Assembly (NCBI RefSeq): GCF_015169395.1
Contig: NZ_CP063458.1
Span: 3,658,001-3,722,000, forward strand
Source of the DNA: Humisphaera borealis
GTDB taxonomy: Bacteria > Planctomycetota > Phycisphaerae > Tepidisphaerales > Tepidisphaeraceae
Direction: 5' to 3'
Length of the DNA stretch: 64,000 nucleotides
In this document: piece by piece, positions 52,593-61,141 of the stretch
How positions within the stretch are numbered: the stretch's first letter is position 1
Layout of the letters: each line of letters opens with the position of its first letter
Made by a program: the position numbers and the translations under genes
The notes under the pieces: model-generated
Seen by the model: the letters and a program-made list of their open reading frames with translations, nothing else
The model's database searches: none
What the model was told of the DNA's origin: nothing

Positions 52593-53222
52593 ATGCTGTT
52601 ATTCCGATCCCTCGGGCCCGCCGGGCTCTCCATCTTGTTGCTTGCGATTTCCGCCGGTTGCCAGACCGGGACGCAGGTCGCGCGCCATCGCCTGATCGAG
52701 CATCAGGCGTTGATCGATTTCACCGGGCTTCGCGCCCCCGAGGTCGTTGAGCCGGTGCGCGTTCAGGTCGCGGTTCCGCAGACGTGGGTCGTTCATGATG
52801 TCGAACACCGCCCGCTCTTTACCCATCAGCAATGGAAGAGCCCGTCGGCCAGGACGGCTGTCGGCGTGATCTACGCCCGGCTTCCACTGCCGGTGAGTTC
52901 GGGCACCATCCTGTGGCTCGCGACCAAGCAATACACCGCCCGTGGCGACGACGGCAGGGAACTGGGCCGCTGGGACGACGAAGTCGGCCGTAAGTGGTTC
53001 GAATGTGAGACCGCGAAGTATCACGCCCGCGGCTATGTGATCGTCAACGGGCTGGACGCGTGGATCGCGTATTCCGGCTTTCGCACCGACGTTCCGCCGG
53101 AGCCCGGCGAGATCACCATGGGTATGCGGTGCATGGAATCGTTCGTGCCGATCGCGACGGGGGAGGAAGCGTCCAAGAGCCTTCCGACATCGCGGCCATC
53201 AACGCAGCCTGCTCTACCTTAG
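52593..53222 (+). CDS. Lipoprotein of unknown function
   Basis: A 209-residue protein from ATG 52593. The signal sequence ends in AISAGC, with C23 as the lipidation site. The mature part has a beta-rich 120-residue region (PLFTHQQWKSPSARTAVGVIYARLPLPVS; WFECETAKYHARGYVIVNG) and a Ser/Thr/Pro tail. No family recognised. Exported to the periplasm or outer membrane. Followed 12 bp later by a near-perfect long hairpin. Confidence 0.72.
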   Translation: MLLFRSLGPAGLSILLLAISAGCQTGTQVARHRLIEHQALIDFTGLRAPEVVEPVRVQVAVPQTWVVHDVEHRPLFTHQQWKSPSARTAVGVIYARLPLPVSSGTILWLATKQYTARGDDGRELGRWDDEVGRKWFECETAKYHARGYVIVNGLDAWIAYSGFRTDVPPEPGEITMGMRCMESFVPIATGEEASKSLPTSRPSTQPALP

Positions 53223-53233
53223 ATCAGACGATT

Positions 53234-53313
53234 GATTAGCGGTCGCACCGCAGGTGCACTCTTTTCCTCCCAAGGTCACCAGGAAGAGTGCACCTGCGGT
53301 GCGACCGCTAATC
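53234..53313. repeat. Near-perfect ~33-bp hairpin, AGCGGTCGCACC family
   Basis: The left arm 53234-53268 and right arm 53281-53313 are inverted copies with only a 2-nt bulge, and a 12-nt loop. The arm core is the same 22-bp repeat seen at 47254 and 59868. It lies between the lipoprotein and trpD. It could stop transcription, but its recurrence elsewhere as single arms points to a mobile palindrome. Confidence 0.93.
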
Positions 53314-53383
53314 GACCACGCCCGACGCGAACTGGCATCCCCCCTCCTTCGATCCTGTATCGGTTCGATGTATCCTTTGCGGC

Positions 53384-54412
53384 ATGTCCACCGCCGCTCC
53401 ACTGCGTGACATTCTGCTCAAGCTCTGCCGCCGGGAAGACCTGACGCGCGGCGAAGCTCGCGACGCCTTCACTCACCTGATGTCCGGCCAAGCGACCGAC
53501 GGGCAGATCGGCGGCTTGCTGGTCGGGCTTGCGGCGAAGGGGACGACGGTCGAAGAACTGGTCGGCGCGGCGCAGGCGATGCGGGCGAAAGTGCTGCCGG
53601 TCGAATCGCCCGCCGGCGGCGTCGTGCTCGACACCTGCGGCACCGGCGGCGACGTCCGCGGCACCTTCAACATCTCGACCGCCGCCGCCATCCTCGCGGC
53701 GTCCTGCGGCGTTAAAGTCGTCAAGCACGGGAACAAGTCGGCGACCAGCAAGAGCAGCAGCGCCGATGTGCTGGAACACCTGGGCATTAAGCTTGAAATC
53801 ACACCCGAAATCGCCCATCAGTGCCTCGCGTCCGCCGGGATCTGCTTCGCCTATGCCCGTAGCCATCACCCGGCGATGAAGTTCGTCGCGGCGACGCGCA
53901 CGTCACTGGGCATTCCCACGATCTTCAACCTGCTCGGCCCGCTCACAAACCCCGCCGGCGCGGCGCATCAACTGCTCGGCGTGTTCGCGCCGGAGCTCAC
54001 GGATCGCATGGCGACCGTGCTGCGCGAGCTGGGCAGCAAGCATGCCTGGGTGGTTCACGCCGAGGACGGCCTGGACGAGCTGTCGACGCTCGGGCCGACG
54101 CGGGTGAGTGAACTAAAGGACGGCGAAGTTCGGACGTTCACGGTCGATCCGGAAGACGTCGGTCTGCCTTACGCGCGGCTGTCGGACTTGCAGGCCGAAT
54201 CGCCGGAAGAGTCTGCGAACATCATTCGGCTCATGCTGCAGGGCAAGCCGGGCGCGGCGAAGGACATCGCCGTGCTGAACGCCGGCGCGGCGCTGCTGGT
54301 GGCGGGGAAGGTCAGCGAACTGCGCGACGGGATCACCGAAGCCGAGAACGCGCTGGAATCCGGCAAGGCCGCCGAGACCCTGGCGAAGTGGGTGAAGAGT
54401 TCGCACGGGTAG
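53384..54412 (+). CDS. trpD: Anthranilate phosphoribosyltransferase
   Basis: A 342-residue enzyme of tryptophan synthesis, adding the phosphoribosyl group from PRPP to anthranilate. The PRPP/Mg site shows DTCGTGGD near residue 84 and NISTAAAIL near 95; KHGNKSATSKSSSADVLE near 112 holds the anthranilate-binding loop; SHHPAMKFVAATRTSLGIPTIFNLLGPLTNPA near 164 follows. The start ATG 53384 is standard for the family. It is not next to trpC or trpG. A GC-rich hairpin 25 nt after the stop may terminate it. Confidence 0.97.
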   Translation: MSTAAPLRDILLKLCRREDLTRGEARDAFTHLMSGQATDGQIGGLLVGLAAKGTTVEELVGAAQAMRAKVLPVESPAGGVVLDTCGTGGDVRGTFNISTAAAILAASCGVKVVKHGNKSATSKSSSADVLEHLGIKLEITPEIAHQCLASAGICFAYARSHHPAMKFVAATRTSLGIPTIFNLLGPLTNPAGAAHQLLGVFAPELTDRMATVLRELGSKHAWVVHAEDGLDELSTLGPTRVSELKDGEVRTFTVDPEDVGLPYARLSDLQAESPEESANIIRLMLQGKPGAAKDIAVLNAGAALLVAGKVSELRDGITEAENALESGKAAETLAKWVKSSHG

Positions 54413-54437
54413 GGCGGACGACAGCCGGAGCAACACG

Positions 54438-54468
54438 CCGGGTCTGAGCGGTACTCCGCAAGACCCGG
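54438..54468 (+). terminator. Hairpin after trpD, possible terminator
   Basis: CCGGGTCT (54438-54445) pairs with AGACCCGG (54461-54468), and GCGG/CCGC pairs inside around TACT. It lies 25 nt after the trpD stop. There is no T-tract, so this could also be a repeat palindrome. Confidence 0.4.
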
Positions 54469-54497
54469 ATTCTGAGTGGGATCCGGGATCGCCTTTG

Positions 54498-54640
54498 TAG
54501 GGTCCGCCTTGGCGGACGCGTCGGCGTGCGCTCGCAGTCGGCCTTGCGGATACGCGCACCGTCTATCCGCGATCGTGTCGATCATTAGGTCGAGTCTTCG
54601 CTCGCAGGGTGAGTTTTCGCGTCCGCCAAGGCGGACCCTA
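54498..54640. repeat. Inverted repeat with TAGGGTCCGCC arms
   Basis: Arms 54498-54520 and 54618-54640 are exact inverted copies of 23 bp. Each arm has its own palindromic core GTCCGCC-TT-GGCGGAC. Between them lie ~97 bp with no gene. The same sequence occurs once at 13521-13542. It lies between trpD and miaE, just after the miaE stop. Confidence 0.93.
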
Positions 54641-54645
54641 CGAAC

Positions 54646-55260
54646 TCACGCACTATGCATCCGCGGCCCCGGCGGTTGCTGCTGGATCAGCTCCGCCTCG
54701 CTGTCGAGCATCTGGTTCCATCGCTTCGCGACGGCCGGCTCGGGCATGATTTGCTCGGCGAGCTGGATGAACGTGCGATAATGGCCGTGCTCGCTTGCCC
54801 ACAATCCCCGGTACAGCTTTTTCAATTCCGCGTCGTCCTCGACCCTTTCTCCGAGAAGCTTGAACCGCTCGCAGCTGCGGGCTTCGATCAATGCAGAAAT
54901 CATCAGCCGATCGACGAGCTCTTCCGGCCCCTGCCCCCGCCGGACGAGCTTGTGCAGCGCCGAAGCGTAGGGGTTGCCGTGCTGGCGGGTGAGCTTTCCG
55001 CCACGCCGGGCGAGCATTCGGCTGACGACCGAGAGGTGTTCGACCTCGTCCCGCGCGATCGCGGTCATCGCCGCCACCCAGTTCTCGGGCGGGTTGGGCT
55101 CGGGCCAGCGGTTGAGCAGTTCCAGGGCGTTGGCGGCGGCTTTCTTTTCCAGGTGCGCGTGGTCGTTCAGCAGGTCGAGCGGCCTGGCCAGAACGCCGGC
55201 GGCCCATTCGACGGGCGTGGTATAGCGGAGGGGAAGATCGGCGTCGCGTTCGCGGGTCAT
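54646..55260 (-). CDS. miaE: tRNA-(ms2io6A37) hydroxylase-like di-iron enzyme
   Basis: A 204-residue protein from ATG 55260 (MTRERDADLPLRYTT), a start supported by homologous beginnings. It has the ferritin-like di-iron core of MiaE: DHAHLEKKAA near residue 30, DEVEHLSVVSRML near 72, EARSCERFKLL near 125, and SEHGHYRTF near 158. MiaE hydroxylates the isopentenyl group of the modified adenine 37 of some tRNAs, after MiaA and MiaB. Those genes are not in this window. Single gene, or co-transcribed with a small membrane protein upstream. Confidence 0.9.
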   Translation of the reverse strand: MTRERDADLPLRYTTPVEWAAGVLARPLDLLNDHAHLEKKAAANALELLNRWPEPNPPENWVAAMTAIARDEVEHLSVVSRMLARRGGKLTRQHGNPYASALHKLVRRGQGPEELVDRLMISALIEARSCERFKLLGERVEDDAELKKLYRGLWASEHGHYRTFIQLAEQIMPEPAVAKRWNQMLDSEAELIQQQPPGPRMHSA

Positions 55261-55329
55261 GACCGGCGAAGCATACACGCCGGCGACACCGGCAACGAAC
55301 TCATGCAGCTGTCCCGAAAACAGAAGTGA

Positions 55330-55407
55330 TGAACGCCAAGACGCCGAGGAGCCAAGGATGTGATCCAAGGGATTGCAGCCCTTAGAGTCTTGGCGTCTCG
55401 GCGTTCA
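55330..55407. repeat. Hairpin with arms of CGCCAAGA-type units
   Basis: TGAACGCCAAGACGCCGAG (55330-55348) and the reverse complement of CTTGGCGTCTCGGCGTTCA (55389-55407) match in 17 of 19 positions, ~40 bp apart. The unit is CGCCAAGA/CGCCGAGA. The right arm contains the stop of the small membrane protein gene. The same unit appears at 61915-62088. Confidence 0.85.
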
Positions 55408-55596
55408 ATCCTGATTCGCCGCCGGGGCCGTTGCCGGTTGCGATTTTTCGCGCTGCATCGGGCTGGGCTGGCGGAACTTGAGACCAATCAGGCCCAGGAT
55501 CACTCCCAGAGCGACCACGATGAGCACAATCCACCGGCCGTCCACAGACGCTGCGGGAACCTCGCGGGGGTTATCAGGGCGGTCGATATCGGGCAT
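55405..55596 (-). CDS. Small single-span membrane protein
   Basis: A 63-residue protein. ATG 55596 (MPDIDRPDNPREV) was chosen because the upstream in-frame part passes through the intrinsic terminator at 55674-55712. Residues ~23-42 form one hydrophobic segment (WIVLIVVALGVILGLIGLKF). A charged tail ends ATAPAANQD. No family recognised. It would be co-transcribed with miaE downstream. Confidence 0.6.
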   Translation of the reverse strand: MPDIDRPDNPREVPAASVDGRWIVLIVVALGVILGLIGLKFRQPSPMQREKSQPATAPAANQD

Positions 55597-55673
55597 GAAA
55601 GGTGAGTGTAGCGGAAGAGTTGGGAAGTCGAATGTCGAATGACAATCCACAACCCACTCCCGCCCCGGCGCGC

Positions 55674-55712
55674 AAAAAAAGGCTGCACGGTGGAGGGTAG
55701 TACCGTGCAGCC
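55674..55712 (-). terminator. Intrinsic terminator on the minus strand
   Basis: On the minus strand an 11-bp perfect stem (GGCTGCACGGT with ACCGTGCAGCC, 55681-55691 and 55702-55712) has a 10-nt loop, followed directly by seven T residues (A-run 55674-55680 on the plus strand). It stops a transcript coming from higher coordinates, where no protein gene exists on this strand. It lies upstream of the small membrane protein gene in the direction of transcription, so it could be an attenuator. Confidence 0.88.
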
Positions 55713-55962
55713 TGGCGGAGGAGGAAACGAGGTTCGTGTGACTATGTTTCTTGCGGTTTCTCTCGTCCGGTCGCTTTTGGCGACTCTCTTTCACTTTTGA
55801 GGGTCTCCGACAGGCTGGTTCAGCTCAGCCTGTCGAAGCCCCACTTGACCCTGATCTCCCCTGAGCCCCAAACCTACCGGGGTCAGAGCCTGTTGCAGAG
55901 CAGTCCGTCGGCATCCATGCCAGGGTTCCCGTCTGCTCTCGGCCACATCATGCGACCTCAAA
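55674..55962 (-). ncRNA. Possible untranslated RNA or leader ended by the terminator
   Basis: A transcript ending at the terminator 55674-55712 must begin further right on the minus strand. No coding sequence lies there, so an RNA of up to ~290 nt or a regulatory leader is possible. It contains a polar, Arg/Lys-rich short frame just before the terminator and a 9-bp hairpin near 55810-55835. The 5' end is a guess. Confidence 0.3.
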
Positions 55963-56283
55963 GAACTACAATGTAAATGCCGTGCCAATCGCCGAAAAAA
56001 TAAGCTTTCCCCGTTACAATTACGCTAAGCCCGCGAAAAACCGCCATGAGGACGTCACAGACCCGTTTTCCTTTGCGGTCCTGCCCTCACGGAAGCTACA
56101 CTGTCTCGTTACCTGCTCATCCGCGTTTGCGTCGGCGGCCGACGAACAATCCGGCATTACGCCCTTTGCTGCCCAAACCCTGAGCACCCTTTGGTCGGCG
56201 GGTGCCGCGGGCCGTCGAGTGCAACTGGGGGCCGAAGAGAAACTTGTGTTGCAGAACTGTCACGCCCGAGCTGTAAATCACTG

Positions 56284-59200
56284 ATGACTTTCCGCATCCG
56301 ACAGTCGAAGACCCTTCCGACCTTCGCATCGCGTTGGCCGCGGTTGCATCATCCCAGGAATTGCCGGCCGGCACTGCTCGTGATGTTGCTCACGGTGCTG
56401 TCGGCACTGGCAGTCGGTTGTGGCGGCCGTGCTGCCGCCACTGCCGTTGGCAGCCTGCGCCTGACGCCTCTGCGCGACGAAGGCGCGGCGAGCCCCGATG
56501 GCATCAGGCTCGCCGGTGCCGGCAACGAATGGGTGAGCTTCATCGTCCAGCTGAGCGACCTTCCCCCGGGCGGGACGGCCGGTCTGTCGGTCGAGTTGTC
56601 TCCGCTGCTTAATCCTGCCATCGACACCACCGCCCTGCCGCCGACCGATGTTGCGGTGTATCAGCTCATCGACATGCCGATGGAAACCGGGCGGTCGGAG
56701 TTCGTCCGTCACGTGGGCCAGTCCACCGGGCAGATGAGCGTGTCGCGGGCGCTGCTGCCGCTGCCGGACGAAGTGGGCCGGTTTTCGCTGGCGTCGTTGC
56801 GCTCGTCGGCTTTCGCCGACGGCCCCGGTTCGGCCCCCGGCAAGACGGTCCGCCTGTGGGTGGATGTGCGGGCCGGAAAGGCCACCCCCGCCGGCACGTA
56901 TGCGGGTAAGTTCGAGGTGGTGTCGGTCGGAAAAGGCACCGCTCGCGGGGTAGCCGCCGGTGCAACGATCGCCGGTGCGGCACTTGGCGGTACGACGATC
57001 GCTTCGACCCCCGTCGAACTGAAGGTCCACAACTTTACGATTCCCGATCAGCGGGCGCTGAAGGTCGTCGGCCGGGTGGGGTGGGAGTCGCTGGTCCGGC
57101 ACTACGAAGGTGATTTCGAAGCCGTCACGCCCCGCAAGCTCAATCGGACCGACGACAAGTATGCAGTCACCGTTCGTCGGCTCGATGCGCTGATGTCGCT
57201 GGCACAGCGGCACCGCGTCTCGCTGGTCTACCCCGACCTGCAGCCGACGGTGAAGTGGCCGTCCGACATCAACAACGCCCCGCCGGACCTGTTCTGGGAC
57301 GACTTCGATTCCCTGATTGCGCCATGGCTGACCGGCAAGCGGTTTCCCGATGAGGTGGGCGTCGGCTTTTGGCCGCTGCCGGAATACGACCAGCTCCTGA
57401 GCCTCGACATCCGTTCGCGGCTGGCCTACTGGGGCCAGTGCGCGTCTCACTTCGATCAGCGCGACTGGATCGACGTCGCGCCGGTGCTGCTCCGCAAGGC
57501 CGGCGGCGGGCGGATCGAAGGGGCCGACGTGATCGAGATGTCGATGGAGGCGGCCAAGCTGCTGGCGTCGCACCCGCGGATTGCCGTCAGCACGCCGCTG
57601 GCCGACGGGCAGGTCCAGGTGATGGACCCGAACCAGCCGCCGGTTCTGGGCGGGGTGGACCGCGTTGACCCGATCCACATCCGCAGGCTGCGCACCGCCG
57701 CCCCGGGCCCGATCGCCTGGAAACAGGAATGGCCGGCCGGCCTCGAGGAACCAAGCCACTGGCTGCGGACCGATCTGCCCGATGCCGTCAGTGTCACCGG
57801 CGCCGGCGGCGAAGAGCGCGACATCCGTCAATGGGCGTGGCTCGCGTTCCTTCGCAAGGCCGACCAGGTGGTTTTCGGGCAGGCGTTGCCCGGCTTCAAG
57901 TCCCCCAAGACCCTTGCCGACCCGGCCGAGCTGGTCTGGTTCTATCCCGGCGAATGGTTTGGGCAGGCCGAGCCGGTGGCCACGGTTCAGCTGAAATGGC
58001 TCCGCGCCGCCGAGCAGGACTTCGAATACCTCAACCTCGCCCGCACGCGCGGCGAGACGCTCAACTCCCTCTGGATGGCCCGGCTGCTGACCAAGCCGGT
58101 GGAGGTCGGCCGGGTCGCCGATCCGTCGTACACCCTGATGACCGGCACCGCCGACGAGCGCGCCTGGATCGAAGCCCGGCGTCTGCTGGTCAAGCTGATC
58201 GAGCTGCGCGGCGCGGGCGAAGTCGACCCTGTCGCACAGTCGGCGCTGGAAGTCGAAATCCTGCAATGGGCTCGCCCGCAGGAGCGGCCGCTGCTCATTG
58301 GCCGCAGCACCGATTGGACCTGGAAGCGCCGCCCCGACGGCAAGCTCTGGGTCAACCTCACCCTCGGCCTCGACATCTACAACGCCTCCGACATCGCCCC
58401 CGGCGACAACCAGCTTCTCTGGACGGCGGTCCCGCCCGGCTTCGAGCGCCGGCCGGAACCCATGCCGGTTCCCAAGCTCGACCCGTTCCGCGTCGTTCGC
58501 GGCGGACTAGTAGCGAATGTAGACCCCGATAAAGTCCTGCCCACCGTCCGCCAGCCACTGGAACTGGAACTGACCGTCGATAGCCCGACCGTAAAGTTCA
58601 CCAGTCCGCTCAAGCTGTCGTTGCCGGTGGCGATGACCGATCGGCGGGAAGGGCGCTTCAGTTTCGACGGTCGGCTCGAAGACTGGATCGACGCCGACAA
58701 GATCCACGACGGCCCGCTGGTGAAAATGCTGTCGCGCCCCGCCGTGCTCGCCCAGGCGATGGAGCCGGCCGCCACGCCGAGCCGTGTCTACACCAACTGG
58801 GCGGCGGAGAACTTCTACGTCGGCTTCGCCGTCGAAGGCCTGAGCAAGGCCGATCCGGCCGGCGGCGGGTTCAAGAACTTCGTCGAATACCAGGCCCGCC
58901 GTGCCTGGGGCGAAGACCTGTGCCAGGTGCTGATCCAGCCGATCTACGGCGACAACACCCTCGGCCCGATCCTGCACGTGGTCTGCAAGCCCAACGGCAG
59001 CAACTGGGTGGAGCGCAAGCTCGACCCGCGACTGAACGCCGACCCGTGGGAATCCTTCGAAGGCACCGGCACCCGCTACGCCGCCCACCTTTCCGGCGAC
59101 AAATGGACCGGCGAATTGGCGATCCCCTGGAAGGTCCTCGACAGCAAAGAGCACGGCCGCCCCACGCTGCTGCGGTTTAACTTCGTCCAACACCGCTCGG

Positions 59201-59358
59201 CGTTCGGCGAAAGCGCCAGCTGGGCCGGCCCGGTCGATTTCGGCCGCGACGACGCCCTGACCGGCCTGCTCGTCCTGAAGTACCCCCTGCCCGGCAACCC
59301 CGGCGACGCCGTCCAGGCCCCAGGCGGATCAGGCACGCCCGGCGTGATCGAACGATAG
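56284..59358 (+). CDS. Secreted DUF4091-type lipoprotein with C-terminal CBM9-like domain
   Basis: A 1024-residue protein from ATG 56284. The signal ends LAVGC, near residue 46, so it is a lipoprotein. Residues ~50-250 are beta-rich; the middle holds a TIM-barrel-like glycosidase region (DLFWDDFDSLIAPWL near 335, GVGFWPLPEYD near 358). WLKWLRAAEQDFEYLNLAR-like VQLKWLRAAEQDFEYLNLA near 570 is the DUF4091 motif. The C-terminal ~220 residues (RFSFDGRLEDWIDAD, NFYVGFAVEG) resemble CBM9-type modules. Probably polysaccharide-acting at the cell surface; catalytic residues not identified. Confidence 0.85.
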   Translation: MTFRIRQSKTLPTFASRWPRLHHPRNCRPALLVMLLTVLSALAVGCGGRAAATAVGSLRLTPLRDEGAASPDGIRLAGAGNEWVSFIVQLSDLPPGGTAGLSVELSPLLNPAIDTTALPPTDVAVYQLIDMPMETGRSEFVRHVGQSTGQMSVSRALLPLPDEVGRFSLASLRSSAFADGPGSAPGKTVRLWVDVRAGKATPAGTYAGKFEVVSVGKGTARGVAAGATIAGAALGGTTIASTPVELKVHNFTIPDQRALKVVGRVGWESLVRHYEGDFEAVTPRKLNRTDDKYAVTVRRLDALMSLAQRHRVSLVYPDLQPTVKWPSDINNAPPDLFWDDFDSLIAPWLTGKRFPDEVGVGFWPLPEYDQLLSLDIRSRLAYWGQCASHFDQRDWIDVAPVLLRKAGGGRIEGADVIEMSMEAAKLLASHPRIAVSTPLADGQVQVMDPNQPPVLGGVDRVDPIHIRRLRTAAPGPIAWKQEWPAGLEEPSHWLRTDLPDAVSVTGAGGEERDIRQWAWLAFLRKADQVVFGQALPGFKSPKTLADPAELVWFYPGEWFGQAEPVATVQLKWLRAAEQDFEYLNLARTRGETLNSLWMARLLTKPVEVGRVADPSYTLMTGTADERAWIEARRLLVKLIELRGAGEVDPVAQSALEVEILQWARPQERPLLIGRSTDWTWKRRPDGKLWVNLTLGLDIYNASDIAPGDNQLLWTAVPPGFERRPEPMPVPKLDPFRVVRGGLVANVDPDKVLPTVRQPLELELTVDSPTVKFTSPLKLSLPVAMTDRREGRFSFDGRLEDWIDADKIHDGPLVKMLSRPAVLAQAMEPAATPSRVYTNWAAENFYVGFAVEGLSKADPAGGGFKNFVEYQARRAWGEDLCQVLIQPIYGDNTLGPILHVVCKPNGSNWVERKLDPRLNADPWESFEGTGTRYAAHLSGDKWTGELAIPWKVLDSKEHGRPTLLRFNFVQHRSAFGESASWAGPVDFGRDDALTGLLVLKYPLPGNPGDAVQAPGGSGTPGVIER

Positions 59359-59382
59359 GGAGACGGCCTCAAGAGCCCCGCG

Positions 59383-59790
59383 CTACTTCGCCCGCATGCG
59401 GTTATTCTTCGGGTTGTGCTCCAGTTCGCACAGGCCCAGTGCTTCCATGAGCGGCGGCACGTAGACGCCGAAGCGGCCACGCAGGCCTTTCTTCAAACCG
59501 TACCACCCGCCGACAGGATTCTTCGACGAGCGACCCCAGGCTTCCACCGTGCCTTCTTTCGCGGGCTTTTGTTCGTCGGCACCGCCGAGGTCCATCCAGT
59601 CGCCGCGGGCTTTCAGCATGGCGTGGAGGTCCTGAATGCACCGCGCGTCGTAGTGTAAAACCGTTTTGCCCACCGTGCAGACAAGGATCGCCACGCCATC
59701 CTTGGTATCGGCGTGCATCGTGAATTCCGCGGTGCCCGGCGGCGTCTTGAGCGCCAGCGGGTTGTCCTTGGTTCGGTCGAAGGTGGCCAT
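59383..59790 (-). CDS. Small protein of unknown function
   Basis: A 135-residue protein from ATG 59790 (MATFDRTKDNPLALKTPPGT). The middle has FTMHADTKDGVAILVCTVGKTVLHYDARCIQDLHAML, then GRSSKNPVGGWYGLKKGLRGRFGVYVPPLMEALGL and a basic tail. No signal peptide. The family is not recognised; the composition looks like a small cytosolic or DNA/RNA-binding protein, but that is not supported further. Confidence 0.7.
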   Translation of the reverse strand: MATFDRTKDNPLALKTPPGTAEFTMHADTKDGVAILVCTVGKTVLHYDARCIQDLHAMLKARGDWMDLGGADEQKPAKEGTVEAWGRSSKNPVGGWYGLKKGLRGRFGVYVPPLMEALGLCELEHNPKNNRMRAK

Positions 59791-59867
59791 CGGGTTGCTC
59801 CGTCGCTTGGAGGTGTTCGCCGGCATCTCATCCGGACGCTACTTGCTGAATCCCGCACGCCGCCTGT

Positions 59868-59892
59868 TTAGCGGTCGCACCGCAGGTGCACT
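59868..59892. repeat. Single copy of the AGCGGTCGCACC repeat
   Basis: The same 22-bp core as at 47254-47275 and in the hairpin at 53234-53313. It lies between the small gene start and the GH99-like gene stop, with no inverted partner. Confidence 0.85.
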
Positions 59893-59923
59893 TTGATCGC
59901 ACGCCATTCAATGATTATTAGGA

Positions 59924-61084
59924 TCACCTTCCACGAATACCCGCCGTCAGCTCCCGCGTCAGCTTCAGGTACATGTCGCCATACTCCGTGGACGGCTCTA
60001 CCTCGGTCCCCTCGTGCCACTCGTTGAACGTCGTGATCAGCAGAAACGGCTGGTCGGGCCCGACGAACGCCGACGCGACGCCCCAGTTCTCGCGATAAAA
60101 CTGCCCGCGCCGGCGGTTGATCGTCACCCGCTCGGTGCCGCGCAGCGGCGTGTCGTCGTAGCCCGGCATGACGTTAGGGATCAGCCGCATCCCCTGGGCA
60201 CGTGCGGCGCTGTCGGCCGACTTGAACTGCTTTTGCACCGCGTCGAGGAACTTCGGCCGGTAATACATGTTGTACGCGGTGACGGCCTGGAAGTGCTCCT
60301 TCAGGAACGCCCAGTCGAGCTTGTCCGGCGATTCCCAGTAGATCACGTCGGCAATCAGGTACAGGTCGATGCCGCGATCGCTCATTCGCTGGCGGATGGA
60401 TTTGAGGTACGCACCGGCGTTGATCATGTCGCGGACGAGGTAGACCGTCACGACCGCCTTGCCGCCAAACCGCAGATACTGCGGATGCTTCAGGTAGGTG
60501 TCGGCGAGGTGGTCGAAGTGCTCGACCATGCGGTCGCCGGCGGTCGGGCTATGGGCCGGGTTTCCCTCGGCCGGCTTGCCGCTCGCGGCCTTGCCGTCCG
60601 TCAACTTCGCCGCCAGGTCGATCGGTTTGCCGGCGGGGGTGTCCAGCGCCAGCGGCGTTTCGTAGAGCAGCGCGAAGCGAAAGTTCGCGCTCGCCAGCTC
60701 CGGCAGGACGGCATCCTTCAGGTTCTTTCCTTCCCGGCCGTCGGCCTTGAGCCAGGAGACCAGGAAGAAGTCGATGTCTGCCTGCTTCGCGAAGCGGATG
60801 TGCTCGGCGGCAACCTTGCGGTCGTCGCTGGTGTACCAGCCGAGCGCCGGCGTATTACAGACGGGCTCGTTCGTCCAGCGTTCCTTGTAGTACCAGGGAT
60901 AGTAATACGCGCCGACCAGCCGTTCCCCGGTCGACGCGGCGCGCTGCGTGGGCGGAACCGGTTGGGCCGGCTCGGCCGTCCATGCGGTCACGCCTGTCGT
61001 CGCGAGTGCGAGCACCAGCGCGATGCAAGACACCACACCGCACCGCCGCGATCGAGACGCCGGCCTGCCGAAAACAACGCGCAT
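59924..61084 (-). CDS. Secreted GH99-like glycoside hydrolase
   Basis: A 386-residue protein from ATG 61084 (MRVVFGRPASRSRR). The signal sequence ends near ATTGVTAWTAEP (about residue 40). The body matches GH99/GH71-like families: GAYYYPWYYKERW near 58, SDDRKVAAEHIRFAKQADIDFFLVSW near 85, and TFNEWHEGTEVEPSTEYGDMYL near 350, which carries conserved acidic residues (E in NEWHEGTEVEPS). Such enzymes cleave alpha-mannosides or related linkages from outside the cytoplasm. Near the DUF4091 lipoprotein and a sulfatase, this suggests a polysaccharide-use locus. Confidence 0.85.
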   Translation of the reverse strand: MRVVFGRPASRSRRCGVVSCIALVLALATTGVTAWTAEPAQPVPPTQRAASTGERLVGAYYYPWYYKERWTNEPVCNTPALGWYTSDDRKVAAEHIRFAKQADIDFFLVSWLKADGREGKNLKDAVLPELASANFRFALLYETPLALDTPAGKPIDLAAKLTDGKAASGKPAEGNPAHSPTAGDRMVEHFDHLADTYLKHPQYLRFGGKAVVTVYLVRDMINAGAYLKSIRQRMSDRGIDLYLIADVIYWESPDKLDWAFLKEHFQAVTAYNMYYRPKFLDAVQKQFKSADSAARAQGMRLIPNVMPGYDDTPLRGTERVTINRRRGQFYRENWGVASAFVGPDQPFLLITTFNEWHEGTEVEPSTEYGDMYLKLTRELTAGIRGR

Positions 61085-61141
61085 CAGGCACTCCCACATT
61101 GAGTAGCTCGCGGCGGGTCGCCTGTCCCGGCCGGCATTCCA

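Larger units (their letters stand above)
55597..56283. other. Gene-poor stretch with an intrinsic terminator and possible leader RNA
   Basis: 687 bp between divergent genes. It holds the minus-strand terminator at 55674-55712, a hairpin GACAGGCTG/CAGCCTGTC near 55810-55835, and a weak sigma-54-like sequence at 55973-55988. No protein gene is supported. Confidence 0.5.

Noticed and set aside
55973-55988. Sigma-54 promoter (TGGCACGGCATTTACA on the minus strand)
   Set aside because: The -24 GG fits but the essential GC at -12 is AC, so the match is too weak to claim.
55982-56284. A 100-codon plus-strand open frame before the DUF4091-type gene
   Set aside because: No ribosome binding site, no family, random composition, and it ends exactly in the next gene's start region.
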